DNA of 64,000 bases from Neospora caninum Liverpool. Taxonomy: Eukaryota > Apicomplexa > Conoidasida > Eucoccidiorida > Sarcocystidae. Of the stretch, positions 1 to 10,842 are shown piece by piece (the stretch's first letter is position 1; every line of letters starts with the position of its first letter). The notes under the pieces were generated by a model that was not told the origin of the DNA, did no database searches, and worked only from the letters and a program-made list of their open reading frames with translations. The position numbers were made by a program, and so were the translations under genes. The DNA is taken from positions 3,289,797-3,353,796 of the forward strand of contig NC_018394.1 of assembly GCF_000208865.1 (NCBI RefSeq), written 5' to 3'.

Positions 1-687
1 CAACTATCACTACCCCTACCCACAAAAGTCGTTGTAGGGCTGGAACGTGGACGATGGTAGCATAAAACAGTCACATGACGGCATTGTTTATGGTACGGCT
101 GACGATACAGTACCATTCGGGCACCACTCTCGTTTATCCGGTCCGGTTTGCAGGCTGGTGGAGAGAAGCTCCCACGAAGTCTTGTTCGGGTCAAAACCTC
201 AGCCATTTGAGCTCACGAGGTGTCTCCTTTCCCGTACCGATAGGGTCTCAGCGGTGCCCACTGGGCGCGGTAAGGAATAAAAATCAGCGAATATCCGCAT
301 TCAAAAAACAGGACTCGTGCCTACAGGACTGCGCACCAAATTTCTGGTCCGTGATCCTCCCCGAAAACGGCACCTACCGCGTGGTTGCGCAGGTGACGGG
401 TCCATGCGACGGGTCCACTGATGGACATGTGTATCTTCAAGCGAACGGCATCTCACTCGCATCCGGACAAGTGGTCCCAAAAGGCTTGAGCTATGGGGTA
501 ACACCAACAAATGACCACCGGCATGCATCTTCCTTTTTATCAACCAATCTTTCAGGCTATCGCTGCTATCCCTGTTCGAGACCATGTGATCACCTTGACG
601 TCCACTTGCACAACACAGTTATGTCCTGACACGAGCACAACCATTCTCAATATTGAGATTGAAAAGGTTACTCAGGAAGCTGCTTGA
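1..687 (+). CDS. 3' end of a secreted/adhesive-type protein with a jelly-roll-like C-terminal domain (5' part outside window)
   Basis: At least three exons are visible: about 38-219 (preceded by TAG acceptor at 35-37, followed by GTGTCT), a middle exon ending at 497 before GTAACA, and a last exon 556-687 that starts after TTTCAG and ends in TGA. The junction 497/556 keeps phase 0. The middle exon reads ...NFWSVILPENGTYRVV..., then VYLQANGISL; the last exon reads VRDHVITLTSTC and ends KVTQEAA. A line of the type 'W-x-V-x-LP-NGTY-x-V' followed by a small 'NG' turn and a 'I-x-LTS-C' strand is typical of galactose-binding-like beta-sandwich modules found in coccidian LCCL/CCp-type extracellular proteins. 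That family link is inference from pattern only. The start of the middle exon is unresolved: acceptors at 312 and 327 need phase 0, whereas the first exon, if it ends at 219, has phase 2. An alternative donor after 157 would fit. No function is claimed. Confidence 0.6.
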
Positions 688-739
688 GGCATGCAGATTA
701 GACGTTTATGGACATAGCTGCCCGTTCGGTCGAGGTTCC

Positions 740-2333
740 TTAAAACGTCGTTACGTCACGTTGGGTATACCGTGCTCCTTCAAGAGCCTGCCTTGCCGCA
801 GTTTTTTGCTTCTCGTCGAGAGCAGCAGGATAGTTGACCGTGAATTTGATCCTCAGATTGCCAAACTGGGACGAGTTACCTTTCTTTGGCATTCCTTTAT
901 TATACAGCGTCATGGTTTGCCCGTCAAACGTCACATCGTCTTTCTTAACGCGAACAGGAGTGTTGTCAAGATGAACAAAACTTTGCTCAAAGCCTACTAG
1001 AGCTTCCAATAAGCTGATCCTCATTGACATTTCTAGATCGTCGCCAATTCGAGAATACCTGAGTTTGCAAGCGCAAGTCCAGGGCAACTACTATGAAAAT
1101 CTACTGCAGAGAACACACGCACACACATTTGAAGCTAGACGCCAAAAAGTCCTTACCGTTTATGAGGGAGTTCATGTATGACTAAAACCAAGTCACCCGG
1201 CTCGTGGCCCATCTTGTGTTCTCCCACGCCGTCAAAAACAATTTCATCTCCTTCACGCATTCCTGGTTCAATGGTGGCCGACAGTTGCGCCGTTTCAGGT
1301 TCCGTAATGCCATTCGGGCACTCCTGAAGGACAAACCGTCAACAGCAGTGTCAGTGACAATACTCACCAGCATCAGAATCACGGCAATGTATAACGCCCA
1401 TTTCACGCGCGCACGTATCTGTCCGTACCTTGCACCGTGGCCTCCAGGCTTTCCCTTGGTCGACGCACGTGTCATCTTGAATTTGATTCTGCACAATGAA
1501 ACCGGGGCCCATTTGCTGCGTGATCACTCGAAGGCCGGGTCCCTTGCAGTCTGGTTTCTTTGTAAAGCAGTCGTCAGCATGCATGCACATAACTGGCCTA
1601 GCGAACGAAATGTCAAGCGTCTCCCCTTTATACAGCTGCTCCAGCGACACATTGAGCCGCACGGTTGACGGCGGTGCTTTGGGAGTCTCTCGAGTTCTCC
1701 CTCCAAATCCACCGCCGAAGAAGTCGGAGAAGATATCTCCAAATGGATGTGATGCTTGTTGCATGCCGGACTGAAGCCTGTAGCATATCAGACCCAACAG
1801 AAAGAAGCAAAAAACCTATGGGAGAAGATCATTTGACAGAACGCTTGAAACGAACCAAGACATGCATTGCAGCAAAGTGGATTCGAGCTGCCGAAGACCA
1901 CTACACGGAGTTTACAACGCCTGTGAGCAAAGCAACACGGGCGGCAGCAGTCCCGACAAGAATGTAGGACTCACCTTTCGAGTCCCTCTTCCCCATATTC
2001 GTCATAGACCTGACGTTTCTCCGCGTTGTTCAGTACTTCATACGCAAAGGATATTTCCTTGAACTTTGCTTCAGCATTGGGTTCCTTATTCTTATCAGGA
2101 TGGTACTTCATTGACAGCTTCCGGTAAGCCTTTTTTATTTCGTCAGCGCTGGCGTTGCGCTTTACACCGAGAACAGAATACAAATTCTGCTTTGCAGCAA
2201 GCACCATCAAGGGATAAGTCTGGAGGGAAAGTAGGCTCCAATTAGCTCTTTCAGGTACTCGCCATGTCTCCAGCAGCATTCCAAAAACTACACTAAGGGG
2301 AAGGAGTCCCTTGACAAGGTGCTGAAGCCCCAT
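740..2333 (-). CDS. DnaJ/Hsp40 chaperone of the ER-lumenal ERdj3 (DNAJB11) type
   Basis: Four exons, joined in frame: 1975-2333, 1429-1777, 1157-1323 and 740-1058, giving 397 residues. The N-terminus has a hydrophobic leader ([13 protein letters not shown]) consistent with ER entry. The J domain starts at NLYSVLG, contains the HPD motif in KYHPDKNK, and is followed by a short Gly/Phe segment ([15 protein letters not shown]). The substrate-binding part carries a Cys-containing insert (CMHADDC, DCKG, RCKECPNG) and then the conserved stretch [37 protein letters not shown] and LYNKGMP, which is the order seen in DNAJB11. Proteins of this class deliver unfolded clients to BiP and stimulate its ATPase. 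There is no C-terminal KDEL; ERdj3 also lacks one. The gene is convergent with the upstream plus-strand gene (52 bp between stops) and divergent from EF-P. The family call is firm. ER location rests on the leader and the architecture. Confidence 0.9.
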
Positions 2334-4025
2334 TTTGAAATTGCAGATCAGCTGTGATGGTGACAGAGAACGGACCGGTCAGTGAAGAGCGTACCAAACC
2401 GCCAAGCACTATGTAGGGCCCGTCTGTGTCTGCAGCAGGTGGCGTCGATCCGAAACTGCGCCCCTGACGATGGACCAGTACGATATCCGTCCCCCAGACG
2501 ATAACGGTGAAATGGACACTGCAGTAGGAAAACGACAGCGTTGCTCCCACGTGAGGAAAATGGGGGTGACAGCGACACGTCTACACCAGAATCTGGCCAC
2601 TAAGCCATTCCACAACGTACAAGAGAGCTGTTGTGCAGAGAAAGGAAACCAATGAATAAGAAGACAGGCAGCGTATGACGTCGGGAACCCCTTCTAGAGG
2701 AGACGGCATCACCGGGGGTTGCCGACAGCAAGCCACGTGGTCCTTACCCTCCAGATCGTCCTGGGACTCCCAGAACTGACCGGCAGCAAAAGAAACGATA
2801 AAGAATACTGTGTCCTTGCACAGAGAAACAAGAATGGGCCCTTTTGCTTCGTGGCCGGTCGTTGCCCCGCTGTCCTACAATTCTCCAGGTTTTTTTGCAT
2901 GCCGCGCCCCTCGCCCGTGTCCCTTGGACGGTGTGCGCCTGGTTATCCAGGGGCGGGCAAGAGGCCTGAGCACACTGCGAAAAGCAGGAGGCTGGCAAAT
3001 CTATCCGGTTTCATTTGCGTTTCCAAGGTCAGTTGGTTCGCCATGAATAATGCATCAAGCCTTGTGCTTCACAAAGAACTTTTTCCATGGGCTAGAGAAA
3101 CGAAACAGTGGCAAGCAGGTTCGTGTGTGTCATCGGTGAACGGCCTGGGAACAGGTCGTGCGGCTTGCCCCGTGGGCCACGCAGGAGTCACTACAAAAAA
3201 GTTCGCTGAAATTTTGTGTGTACTCGGGTACGCGTTCCCGTCTCTCCGCAGGCTGGAGTCTCGGTTCAATGCAAAGAAGAGAGCCTTCCAATTTTCCGCT
3301 TAACTTACTTCCCGCTTATTGTAGAAACATACGCCAGGCAGCGCACTCGGAATAAAGTGATGCGATGCGCGGGCAGCGCTTAACGAGACACTGCAATAGG
3401 CCGAGTCTCGTGGCCGCAGCAAGACAAGCAACCACGGCTGTGAGCCACCTTATAGAGCTCCAAAGTCGATGTGAATGATCATGTATGCGTATAATCCTTT
3501 GGTGTCTTCACTATCGTCTCGTGCCACAGCATCCAGGCCGGCGGAGTTTATGCAGGAATCTGGTGGGCCCCTTGCGTTGTTTCGAGGCAAATCGCCTTCT
3601 CTCGTCGTATCGCGAAAGACTGGTGTCTCCCTGCTGCTGCTGCGCAGCATCGCTGTTTTCCATCTTGTTTTTCGTTCAGTGTTGAGTGTGGACACTGTGG
3701 CAACATTAAAGAATGTATTCTCCTGCGTGGCTGCTGCCGTTCCCAAGCACTGGGCGCGTCCCCTAGTGACGCCCCCCCCCCCTGGGAATGGCGCCGGCGT
3801 CTTCGTTTTTCGGGATTTCCTATTCTGTTTCCGCTGCGGACCACTTGCTCATCACTCGCATATTGAGAGGGGATAAGATATCTACGAACGGCGAACTCTG
3901 CTCAGAGAGGGGTGGCGGTGGGCGTTGGTGGGAACTTCCGCCTTAACAGAGTGAACTGACCGTGGTAAGGCCAGTCCGACAACGGAAAGAATTTCGCTTG
4001 TTTCGCAGACCATACAACTTGCAAG
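2334..4025. promoter_or_regulatory. divergent intergenic region between the DnaJ chaperone and EF-P
   Basis: This 1.7 kb spacer separates the two start codons and must hold both promoters and 5' UTRs. I see no convincing exon in it. Visible items are a GCATGC at about 2898-2903, which matches the core bound by a class of apicomplexan AP2 factors, and a run of 11 C at 3772-3782. Transcription starts cannot be placed from sequence. Confidence 0.35.
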
Positions 4026-6457
4026 ATGGTTGGTTACAAGTCTCTTCGAAGGTCTCGCCTCTTTCAAACTCTTCCTTTGCTTTATCTTTTCCCTTGTCCG
4101 TTTCTGGGACAGTATGCCATTGCTATTGTGGCGCTGGTAACACCTCATGCATATTCCGTCCATCCTGGAGTTGCTTCCGACTCCTTCGCTCCTGCTGATT
4201 GCCGCTTGCGTGTGAAGCCACCGACGAGTAGCCGTGTTTACCTCGAGGGCCCGCGTGCGAATCGTTTCTGTCGGAACTCGCTGTCGAGGCAAAGCTCGCA
4301 GCATGCAGTGAATTGCAACGCGTGTGGTTTCCTACTACCGGGCCTTGCGGAGGGCCGGTCCCGTGGCCCAAGCAGCTCCACACGTGCTGCGTGTCGTCCC
4401 GTCGCTCTTGGTCCGTTACTGCGCGAGGCCATTCGCCACACAGCGTCGTTTGCGGGCAGTAACGCTCCACTGCGTCGCACTGGCTTCTCACCGGCTCTTT
4501 GCCGCCACGCTCTCGGCAGTCGCGTCTGCTCGTCTGTCTCTCTCACATGGGGGGCGTTCCTCCCGCCCTCTTCGTCACTGAGTCCCGAGGGGCCCGCTCC
4601 CCTTCGTAGAACTCCTTTCCAGTTGGAAACTCACCCGCGTTTCCGCCTTCCTCCGATTTCAGAGGCTGTGGCTGCCTCCGAGCTTTCTGGCCCCGACACT
4701 ACTTTGTTGTTCGCCAAAGCATCGAGCAAAGACAGACTTCGCGTCCCCCCCCAGAAGGCTTCAGATCCAAAAAAGCATGCAGTCGATGCAGCCTTTGACA
4801 CAGACACTTCTTCGGCGGATTCCTCGGCGGACAGCTCTCCGGCCGACAAGTCTCCAAAGTCTCCAGGAGAGCCCCACGGAGGTTTTTCCTTTATGTTTCC
4901 CAAGACAGGGGGTTATGTCAGCAGCAACGACATACGAAATGGAAGCTGCGTGATTGTGGGAGGCCAGGCATTCCGCGTTTTGCAATTTCAGTCCGTTAAG
5001 ATGGCTCGTGCAGCCGCGTACGTCCGGGCACGCCTGAAGAATCTCGTTACCGGCGCCACAGTAGATCACAATTTCCGCTCAGATGAGAAGCTCCAGATCC
5101 CGGAAATCACGGTAGCTGAAGCCTCTTTCACGGGGTTCAGAGCGGGAGGCGGGGGCTCGGCTAAGAGAGGCAGCAAACAGAGGAGTTCGGAGTCGGCGAT
5201 GCTGGGCGAGGCCTTGAAGGCTGCAGGAATGGAAAAGGCAGGCGATTTGCGCGGCAGGGACAAAGCGCTTGTTTTTATGGTAAGAAATGTAAAGAGTTGC
5301 TGAAACACTGAATAGTGGTGATTCGTCCGGAATTCAGGGGCTGCCGCATCATAGAGGCCTCGTGCGGTTACTTTTCGCGGCCTTCTACATGGCATTTGTG
5401 TCACGCTCCTTTCCACTGTTTCTCCCTTTTCGCCCTTCATCGTTGAAGCTTGCCGTTTTGTCGTTTGTGACGTCTCACGAAGTGATGTAATCCTGCCATC
5501 GTGTGCCCTTTGCTGGTTTGTGCTTCTACAGAACAAGGAGACGTGGGAGGAGATTGTGGTCACGGACAGGGACATAACGGAGCGCATTTCGGGCTTCCTT
5601 AAAGAAGGCATGGACGTCCGGGTCAGATAATGGGAGCACGTCGAAGTGCAGCAGAGGGGCGGGAACGGATAATAAATGGAGTGTTTTTCTTCCTGTGCCT
5701 CGCGCTGAGCCGCTTCATATGGATGCAGTGCTTGTACACCTGTTTTTTGCGGGAATCAGGGTCCACAACACCGTACAGCTCACTGGTGGGATAAAGAAGC
5801 CCGGACTTCCAGACTCAGCTGGAACTCCCCCTTGTCTAGGAATTTGTAGGAAGCAAGCACGATAGACGTTTCTCTCGGTTCGTCGCTCTGATGGAGGCGA
5901 GTCCGGTTGGTTCCAGTCCCGCGTTTCTGTTGGCGTTACCGCGCAAGACTAGACACCTGGCAGCTGATGAGGTTACGTTTGTTCCACTCTTTTGGCTCTA
6001 TCAGTTTGGCTTATGGGAAGACAAGGTCGTCGACATCGCGCTGCCGGCAACGGAGACGTACACCGTGACAGAAATCTCTGGACAGTCGGAACACAGTCGG
6101 GGGAACCCCGGTGAGAACAGCTTTATTTCCAGTTCAGACTGCTTGCTCTTTCCTGACACTTTGCATGCAAGCTGCTGTTGTGTCAAAGGGTATCCACCTC
6201 AGCTGCGGCGTCTTTCGGGAAGAACGCCGTTCCTTCGCCACTCCTACAGTGAAAGAAGTTGCAGGTGCGCTCCGCAGAATCCCTTTTCTCCTGTTTTACA
6301 AGTCCACCGAAAAAGCCTGGATTGTCGTGTTGCTTCAGGTCGGAAGCAAGCTATTCTCGAAACCGGCGCCCGCATTTCGGTGCCCCACTTTGTCGAGACT
6401 GGCGACCGAGTAGTTGTGCGCACGAGTAACGGCGACTTCGTGAAACGAGGTGTGTGA
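4026..6457 (+). CDS. Elongation factor P, apicoplast-type (N-terminal leader plus EF-P core)
   Basis: Four exons: 4026-5279, 5532-5621, 6005-6110 and 6339-6457, all in phase, giving 522 residues. EF-P binds between the P and E sites of bacterial-type ribosomes and rescues stalling on proline runs; in apicomplexans the expected site is the plastid. The first ~290 residues are not EF-P: a hydrophobic N-terminus (TLPLLYLFPCPFLG) then a Ser/Arg-rich stretch, as in a bipartite apicoplast leader. The KOW-like domain I starts near residue 300 (SSNDIRNGSCVIVGGQAF). Its tip loop reads VKMARAAAY where bacteria have VKPGKGxAF. An insert of about 55 Gly/Ser/Lys-rich residues precedes VFMNKETWEEI. Domain II runs GMDVRFGLWEDKVVDIALP, and domain III contains KQAILETGARISVPHFVETGDRV. 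The exon 2/3 junction uses a GTCAGA donor, supported by the exact spacing to cyanobacterial EF-P. The gene lies divergent from the DnaJ gene. Confidence 0.9.
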
Positions 6458-8700
6458 CCTGGTTGGCAGGAATAAAAGTGCGGCGCGTCGCCTTAATGAA
6501 AGGCAAGAGTGATTGGGAGTCTCGAGCTCTCTGAATTTCTGAAGATACCATTGCGGAGAATCTCCCTCTTACCTGAGTCGCTGTAGCCACACTTCTCCCC
6601 CGCAGCAAACACCGGTGTCATTCCCTTTTGTTGAATTTCCAGCTGGCTATCGAGTAGAAGTAAATTCTGAGAGGATTGCGCTGTCAACTGGTAGTCGTCG
6701 TCCGCGTCGCACTTAGGAATGCAGTTGCATGTACGCACACTCTCTTATAGACAATTTTGGATGGGATTCAAAAGACCGGGAACTGTTGACTCGTACATCT
6801 GACAGCTGCGTCGAGCAGAAGTGGTCCGGTCCGGATGAGCGTCGGCATTCTGACTGAATGTTATTCAAATACAGTCTCAACGTTCTGAGTCAGTGGCTGT
6901 ACGAGCTAGTGGATGCTTTGGCGGCTGACTGTAGCGGTTTTCCTCTCTTCTGAATTGGGGATGAGTGTGGTCAAACATCAGCGACTTCGTTTGCATAGCT
7001 TGCGTAGAGCGGGTTGTGCCCTTTAGCAATTTCTTTTTGTCCTTCCACAAGGGGAGTGTCAGATGGCGAGTCATGCCGAAGTCACCGTTGTCGCTGAGGC
7101 TGTTGCTGGTGGGGGCAGATGCGGATGATGGTACTTCATCCCGGAAGAATTGTTTATTTTTGTCCAACGTCTTTTTTAACCACCCTACCTCAAGGGGACC
7201 GCCGCAACATAGCAGTGAATGCTTGTCAACTTTGGTCACATCTATCGGTGAGTCTATGCTTCTGAGTGGGTGAGTTTGTGCGACGATAGACCAACCAGGA
7301 CTTGAAGAGAAGATGGATTTCTTTCTTGCATCAGGAGAGAGTCTTATAGTGTTGCCCGAAATCTGTGAAGGTTGATTGATCGTGGGCTAGGGCGCCTCGT
7401 CCATCACGTATTCTCCTGGTATGACGTTTACGAGGATTCGCTTGGGCCCCTGCAGAGGCATCAGGGTGAGCCACGAACTGACGCAGACTGCTGTGTGACA
7501 GCTGAGAGCCTGGTCAGCTCTTTCGATACTAAACCCTCTCTGCTGATGGGAGGCGAGCGCACTCACCAACAACTATGCTCGTTGTCATCTGACCGCGATC
7601 GGCATGCGGACAGGCTGGAGGCTGTTGTATCGGTGTAGACTACGTGAGTCGATAAGGTCCCAGAAACAAGACCTGGACTCGGTATCACCTTTAATTCTTC
7701 TGCGTTTATGGGTTCCGCTAGACTTCCTGCTCCGTCAGTCAGCCACTTGATTCTTAAGAATCGAATCTACAGCTGCGAAAAGGGCACTACTGCAAGTGCG
7801 TTCCAGCGGAGTTTCCCAGGATAACTCTCCGTGCAGACTGATGAACCACTGGACAGTTCAGTTGTTCAACACCATTGAGGACAGTGCAGGGTTTTCGTTC
7901 GTAAAGTTGTTGGCCAGCGGGTCTCCGGAGGGATGCCTCAGACGAAGCTCGCAAACCAGCGGGGTGGTACCTTTAAAAAAATCACGACAACCAGGAAACC
8001 ACAACTCTACGATCTCATGGCTGCGCGTGTGAGCTCTTTCTGTGGAGGCCTGTCCGCTCCATGGTCAGAACGCAGGTTCAACTGCCCGCCGCACGGTTAC
8101 CCGTTGACAAAATAGTTGCTTGTTCTAAACATGGACACACACCTGATCGATATCGTCTCTACGCCGGTACATTTAGAGAACGGCGAAACTCAAAAGCCTG
8201 AGGATCCCCAGTGACTGCATTCAGTCGTGCGCGTAGGGTGAGGAGCCGACACGAGCCACACACACACAGTCGTGGGTCACCTGTGCCAGCTTTTGAGGCG
8301 CGAGTTGAGGTACGGAGAACTCGCTGACCCATCCAGTTATTAAGCAACCGTCTTTCAGTCTCCCGCGATCAAGGCTGGCCGGCTCAAGTCCGTGGGCGTT
8401 CGATGAACGAGTCAAAGTCGCGGCCAAGAACTCGAAAGCGCATCACGTTCAGAGCCTGAAAGTCAGTCTCACTGTGTATGCTACTGCGCTTTTTGCTTGC
8501 CTGCATCAAGTGCTGCAGTGTAGTGTGCCCTTCATAGCAGAGGACGTTTTTAAACAATGGTAAAGCGGCAGACGCCGCGAAGGTTGGAGGTTTCTACTCC
8601 GTCAGTCTGACACGGACGAACGTATTGTCAAACAGAAGCACGTGCACTTCGACTGTCAGACCCTCGAAGCACAAAGCAGAAGCGGCTCGGGTCTGAGACT
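6458..8700. other. spacer between EF-P and the first ROP-like kinase
   Basis: The spacer is 2.2 kb between the EF-P stop and the stop of the minus-strand kinase, so it should hold two 3' UTRs. One hydrophilic minus-strand frame (6877-7239, 120 codons, Lys/Asp-rich, beginning MTKVDKHSLLCCGG) looks mildly coding-like, but I found no splice context or family for it. Nothing else is supported. Confidence 0.3.
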
Positions 8701-10842
8701 TTAGATCCCGGGCACTGGCTTGAAAAACGGAACTTTTTTCACGAGATCAAGTGGTGTCCACCGTGTTCCCTCCTGAGGGTCCAGGAGGAGTTTGGTGATT
8801 GTCAAGAGACTCTCATCCGCTATGGGGCATTCCCGTTCGACCCAGTCCTTCCTCCTAAGCTTGGATATACCGGAGAGCAGATGCAGCGCCCCGGAGTAGC
8901 TTGGCTGGCGTTTCTGGTCCTGTTCTGTTGCTTCGTGTTCGAGCTGCTCAAGCTGAAAAGGCTTCCTGCGGCAGAGAAGCTTATAGAAAGTAACTCCGAG
9001 AGCATACGCGTCCCGTTTGGCCGTTGGCGACTGAGAACCATATCTGCCAGCACATGCGGCGACTTTCGGGTCTAGATACGAGACGGTCCCTTGGAAGCAT
9101 GGAGTCAGTGTTGCAGGCCCCGCCTTAACTGCCATGGCAAGATCCGCAACAAACAGTTCGCCATCATCTCCAGCAAGGAAGTTCTCTGCCTTGACATCTG
9201 TGTGGACGAGGTTCATCTCTTGCATCGTGGCCATCAAGTGCGTAAGCTTATATATGGTGTACGTTATAGTACTTAAGTTCCACTCCGGCACCTCCAAGTT
9301 CTCAAGGTCAGGACCCAAAATCGGATAGGCGATGACGTGCGGATCAAGCCGCATCAAAAGTCCATCGGGTGAGCCGACTATCTCGGGACTAGCTTCAACG
9401 ATATCCCCCAAGCGTGGTGCCTGCGTGGTGCCCTCCAGCCGGAACATTGTTTGAGGGAGTACAAAGCCCTTCTTGAAAAGAAATCGCATTCTCCCAGCAG
9501 TGGTCGGTGGGCAGTCGTGCAAAGACAGGGCTGCCTGTTCAAACAGCGACGCTACACCGATCTCCTCATCCCGTATCTGATACAGATACTTTTTCGCTTG
9601 AGATAGCTCGTAGGAAGGTTCGCTCTGTTGGTAGATAATCTTACCCGCGAAACGCTTGAGCGGGCTCGTAAGCGGTTCGTCCTCATCTTCAACGAACAGA
9701 ACACCGCCCATACCGCCGACTCCCAAGAGTTTACGCCACGTTAGGCTGTGCGTTATGCCTCTATCGTCAACAACTTTGGCTATCGTGCCTTGCGGCCAGA
9801 ACCACTTCACAGCGTTGAGAAAGCCAACTGGGCGAGTCCACTGGTTGACTCCGCTAGGAGTTTCCACGAATGCCGCAGTGTTCAGTGGCCAATTAGAATC
9901 TTTTGATTCGTGCTGAGCACCTGATGGTAATCCCATTGCTATGAAATCGTCGGTGCGGAAGTGATGAGATCGAATGGGTTTCATCCACTGACGCGTAGCG
10001 GCTGTGTCCCAGATACCGGTCTCCTCGGATGGTTCTTCATCATCTTCATGGTTTCTTTTAAGTTGGTCGCCTTCGGCAACCCGTAGATTACTTCGCGGGG
10101 ACATGTGTAAGGCGAGGAAAGAGGGTAAATAAGTGTCCATTCTCTGCGCAGCCTTGACGGTTCGAGCGATGACCTGCTTGCCTTCGTACAGCAGCCCAGC
10201 ATCGAGAGGACGTATCTTCTGTGGATCAGCCCAGTCTGTCATGGTATGTGCGTCTGCGGGTGCCGGAACGTGTCTTTGCCTAAAAAATGTACGTTGCTCA
10301 TAACGCCTGCCGAGAAGTCCGGCTGGATCCCGGCCATTCATAGGTAGACCAAATATGATACCGAGGTGGAGTGGATCGTAGGAGCGGCCGGAAGTTGGCG
10401 TCGGCGGAATCCGTGCCCTGCCACGTATGCAGGGTGATTCAACACGGTTGACGGGCGGCTGGTAAAGAACGTCAGTAGAATTGCGTAGGGGCGCTCCGCG
10501 TCTGATCTTTTGCTGACCACGGTCAAGACGATCTAGCATATGTCGAACTTGTCCACTCCTAGGACTCGCCTGCCGCAAAAATGGGTTGTAATTCTGCCTG
10601 CGGCCGTACGGTTCAAGCGGTGTTTGAGCGCGCCATGGCAATTGCTGGTGCGCTAGCTGTGCACCAACATCAAGAGTCAGCAATGTGGCCGCAAGCAGCA
10701 AAAGCTGGATGACAAGGAGGAAAACGTGTGGTGGCGAGCTGAGAACAGAGGCTGGGCTCTGCGGCGTGAACTGTGCCGGCGTTGTATGACGCGCTTTCCG
10801 TTCTGTCATCGCTGCGCGGCAGTAGATGAGACGTTCAAACAC
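8701..10842 (-). CDS. Rhoptry (ROP)-family secreted protein kinase, intronless, non-consensus DFG
   Basis: One uninterrupted frame of 713 codons. A strong hydrophobic signal segment (FLLVIQLLLLAATLLTL) begins about 43 residues from the first Met. Met12 (10809) may be the true start because it gives a more usual leader length. A ~300-residue Arg/Pro-rich region follows, typical of the pro/helical part of ROP proteins. The kinase fold starts near residue 370: Gly-loop LGVGGMGGV, Lys in FAGKII, helix-C Glu in RDEEIG, catalytic loop HTDVKAENFL (HRD changed to HTD, Asp, Lys and Asn kept, about residue 546), then VADLAMAV in place of DFG (about residue 567), and the Asp of KRDAYALGV in helix F. The metal-binding Asp is kept but Phe-Gly is Leu-Ala, so activity is uncertain. 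ROP kinases are injected into the host cell at invasion. No introns, as usual in the ROP2 superfamily. I do not assign a ROP number. Confidence 0.88.
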   Translation of the reverse strand: MFERLIYCRAAMTERKARHTTPAQFTPQSPASVLSSPPHVFLLVIQLLLLAATLLTLDVGAQLAHQQLPWRAQTPLEPYGRRQNYNPFLRQASPRSGQVRHMLDRLDRGQQKIRRGAPLRNSTDVLYQPPVNRVESPCIRGRARIPPTPTSGRSYDPLHLGIIFGLPMNGRDPAGLLGRRYEQRTFFRQRHVPAPADAHTMTDWADPQKIRPLDAGLLYEGKQVIARTVKAAQRMDTYLPSFLALHMSPRSNLRVAEGDQLKRNHEDDEEPSEETGIWDTAATRQWMKPIRSHHFRTDDFIAMGLPSGAQHESKDSNWPLNTAAFVETPSGVNQWTRPVGFLNAVKWFWPQGTIAKVVDDRGITHSLTWRKLLGVGGMGGVLFVEDEDEPLTSPLKRFAGKIIYQQSEPSYELSQAKKYLYQIRDEEIGVASLFEQAALSLHDCPPTTAGRMRFLFKKGFVLPQTMFRLEGTTQAPRLGDIVEASPEIVGSPDGLLMRLDPHVIAYPILGPDLENLEVPEWNLSTITYTIYKLTHLMATMQEMNLVHTDVKAENFLAGDDGELFVADLAMAVKAGPATLTPCFQGTVSYLDPKVAACAGRYGSQSPTAKRDAYALGVTFYKLLCRRKPFQLEQLEHEATEQDQKRQPSYSGALHLLSGISKLRRKDWVERECPIADESLLTITKLLLDPQEGTRWTPLDLVKKVPFFKPVPGI

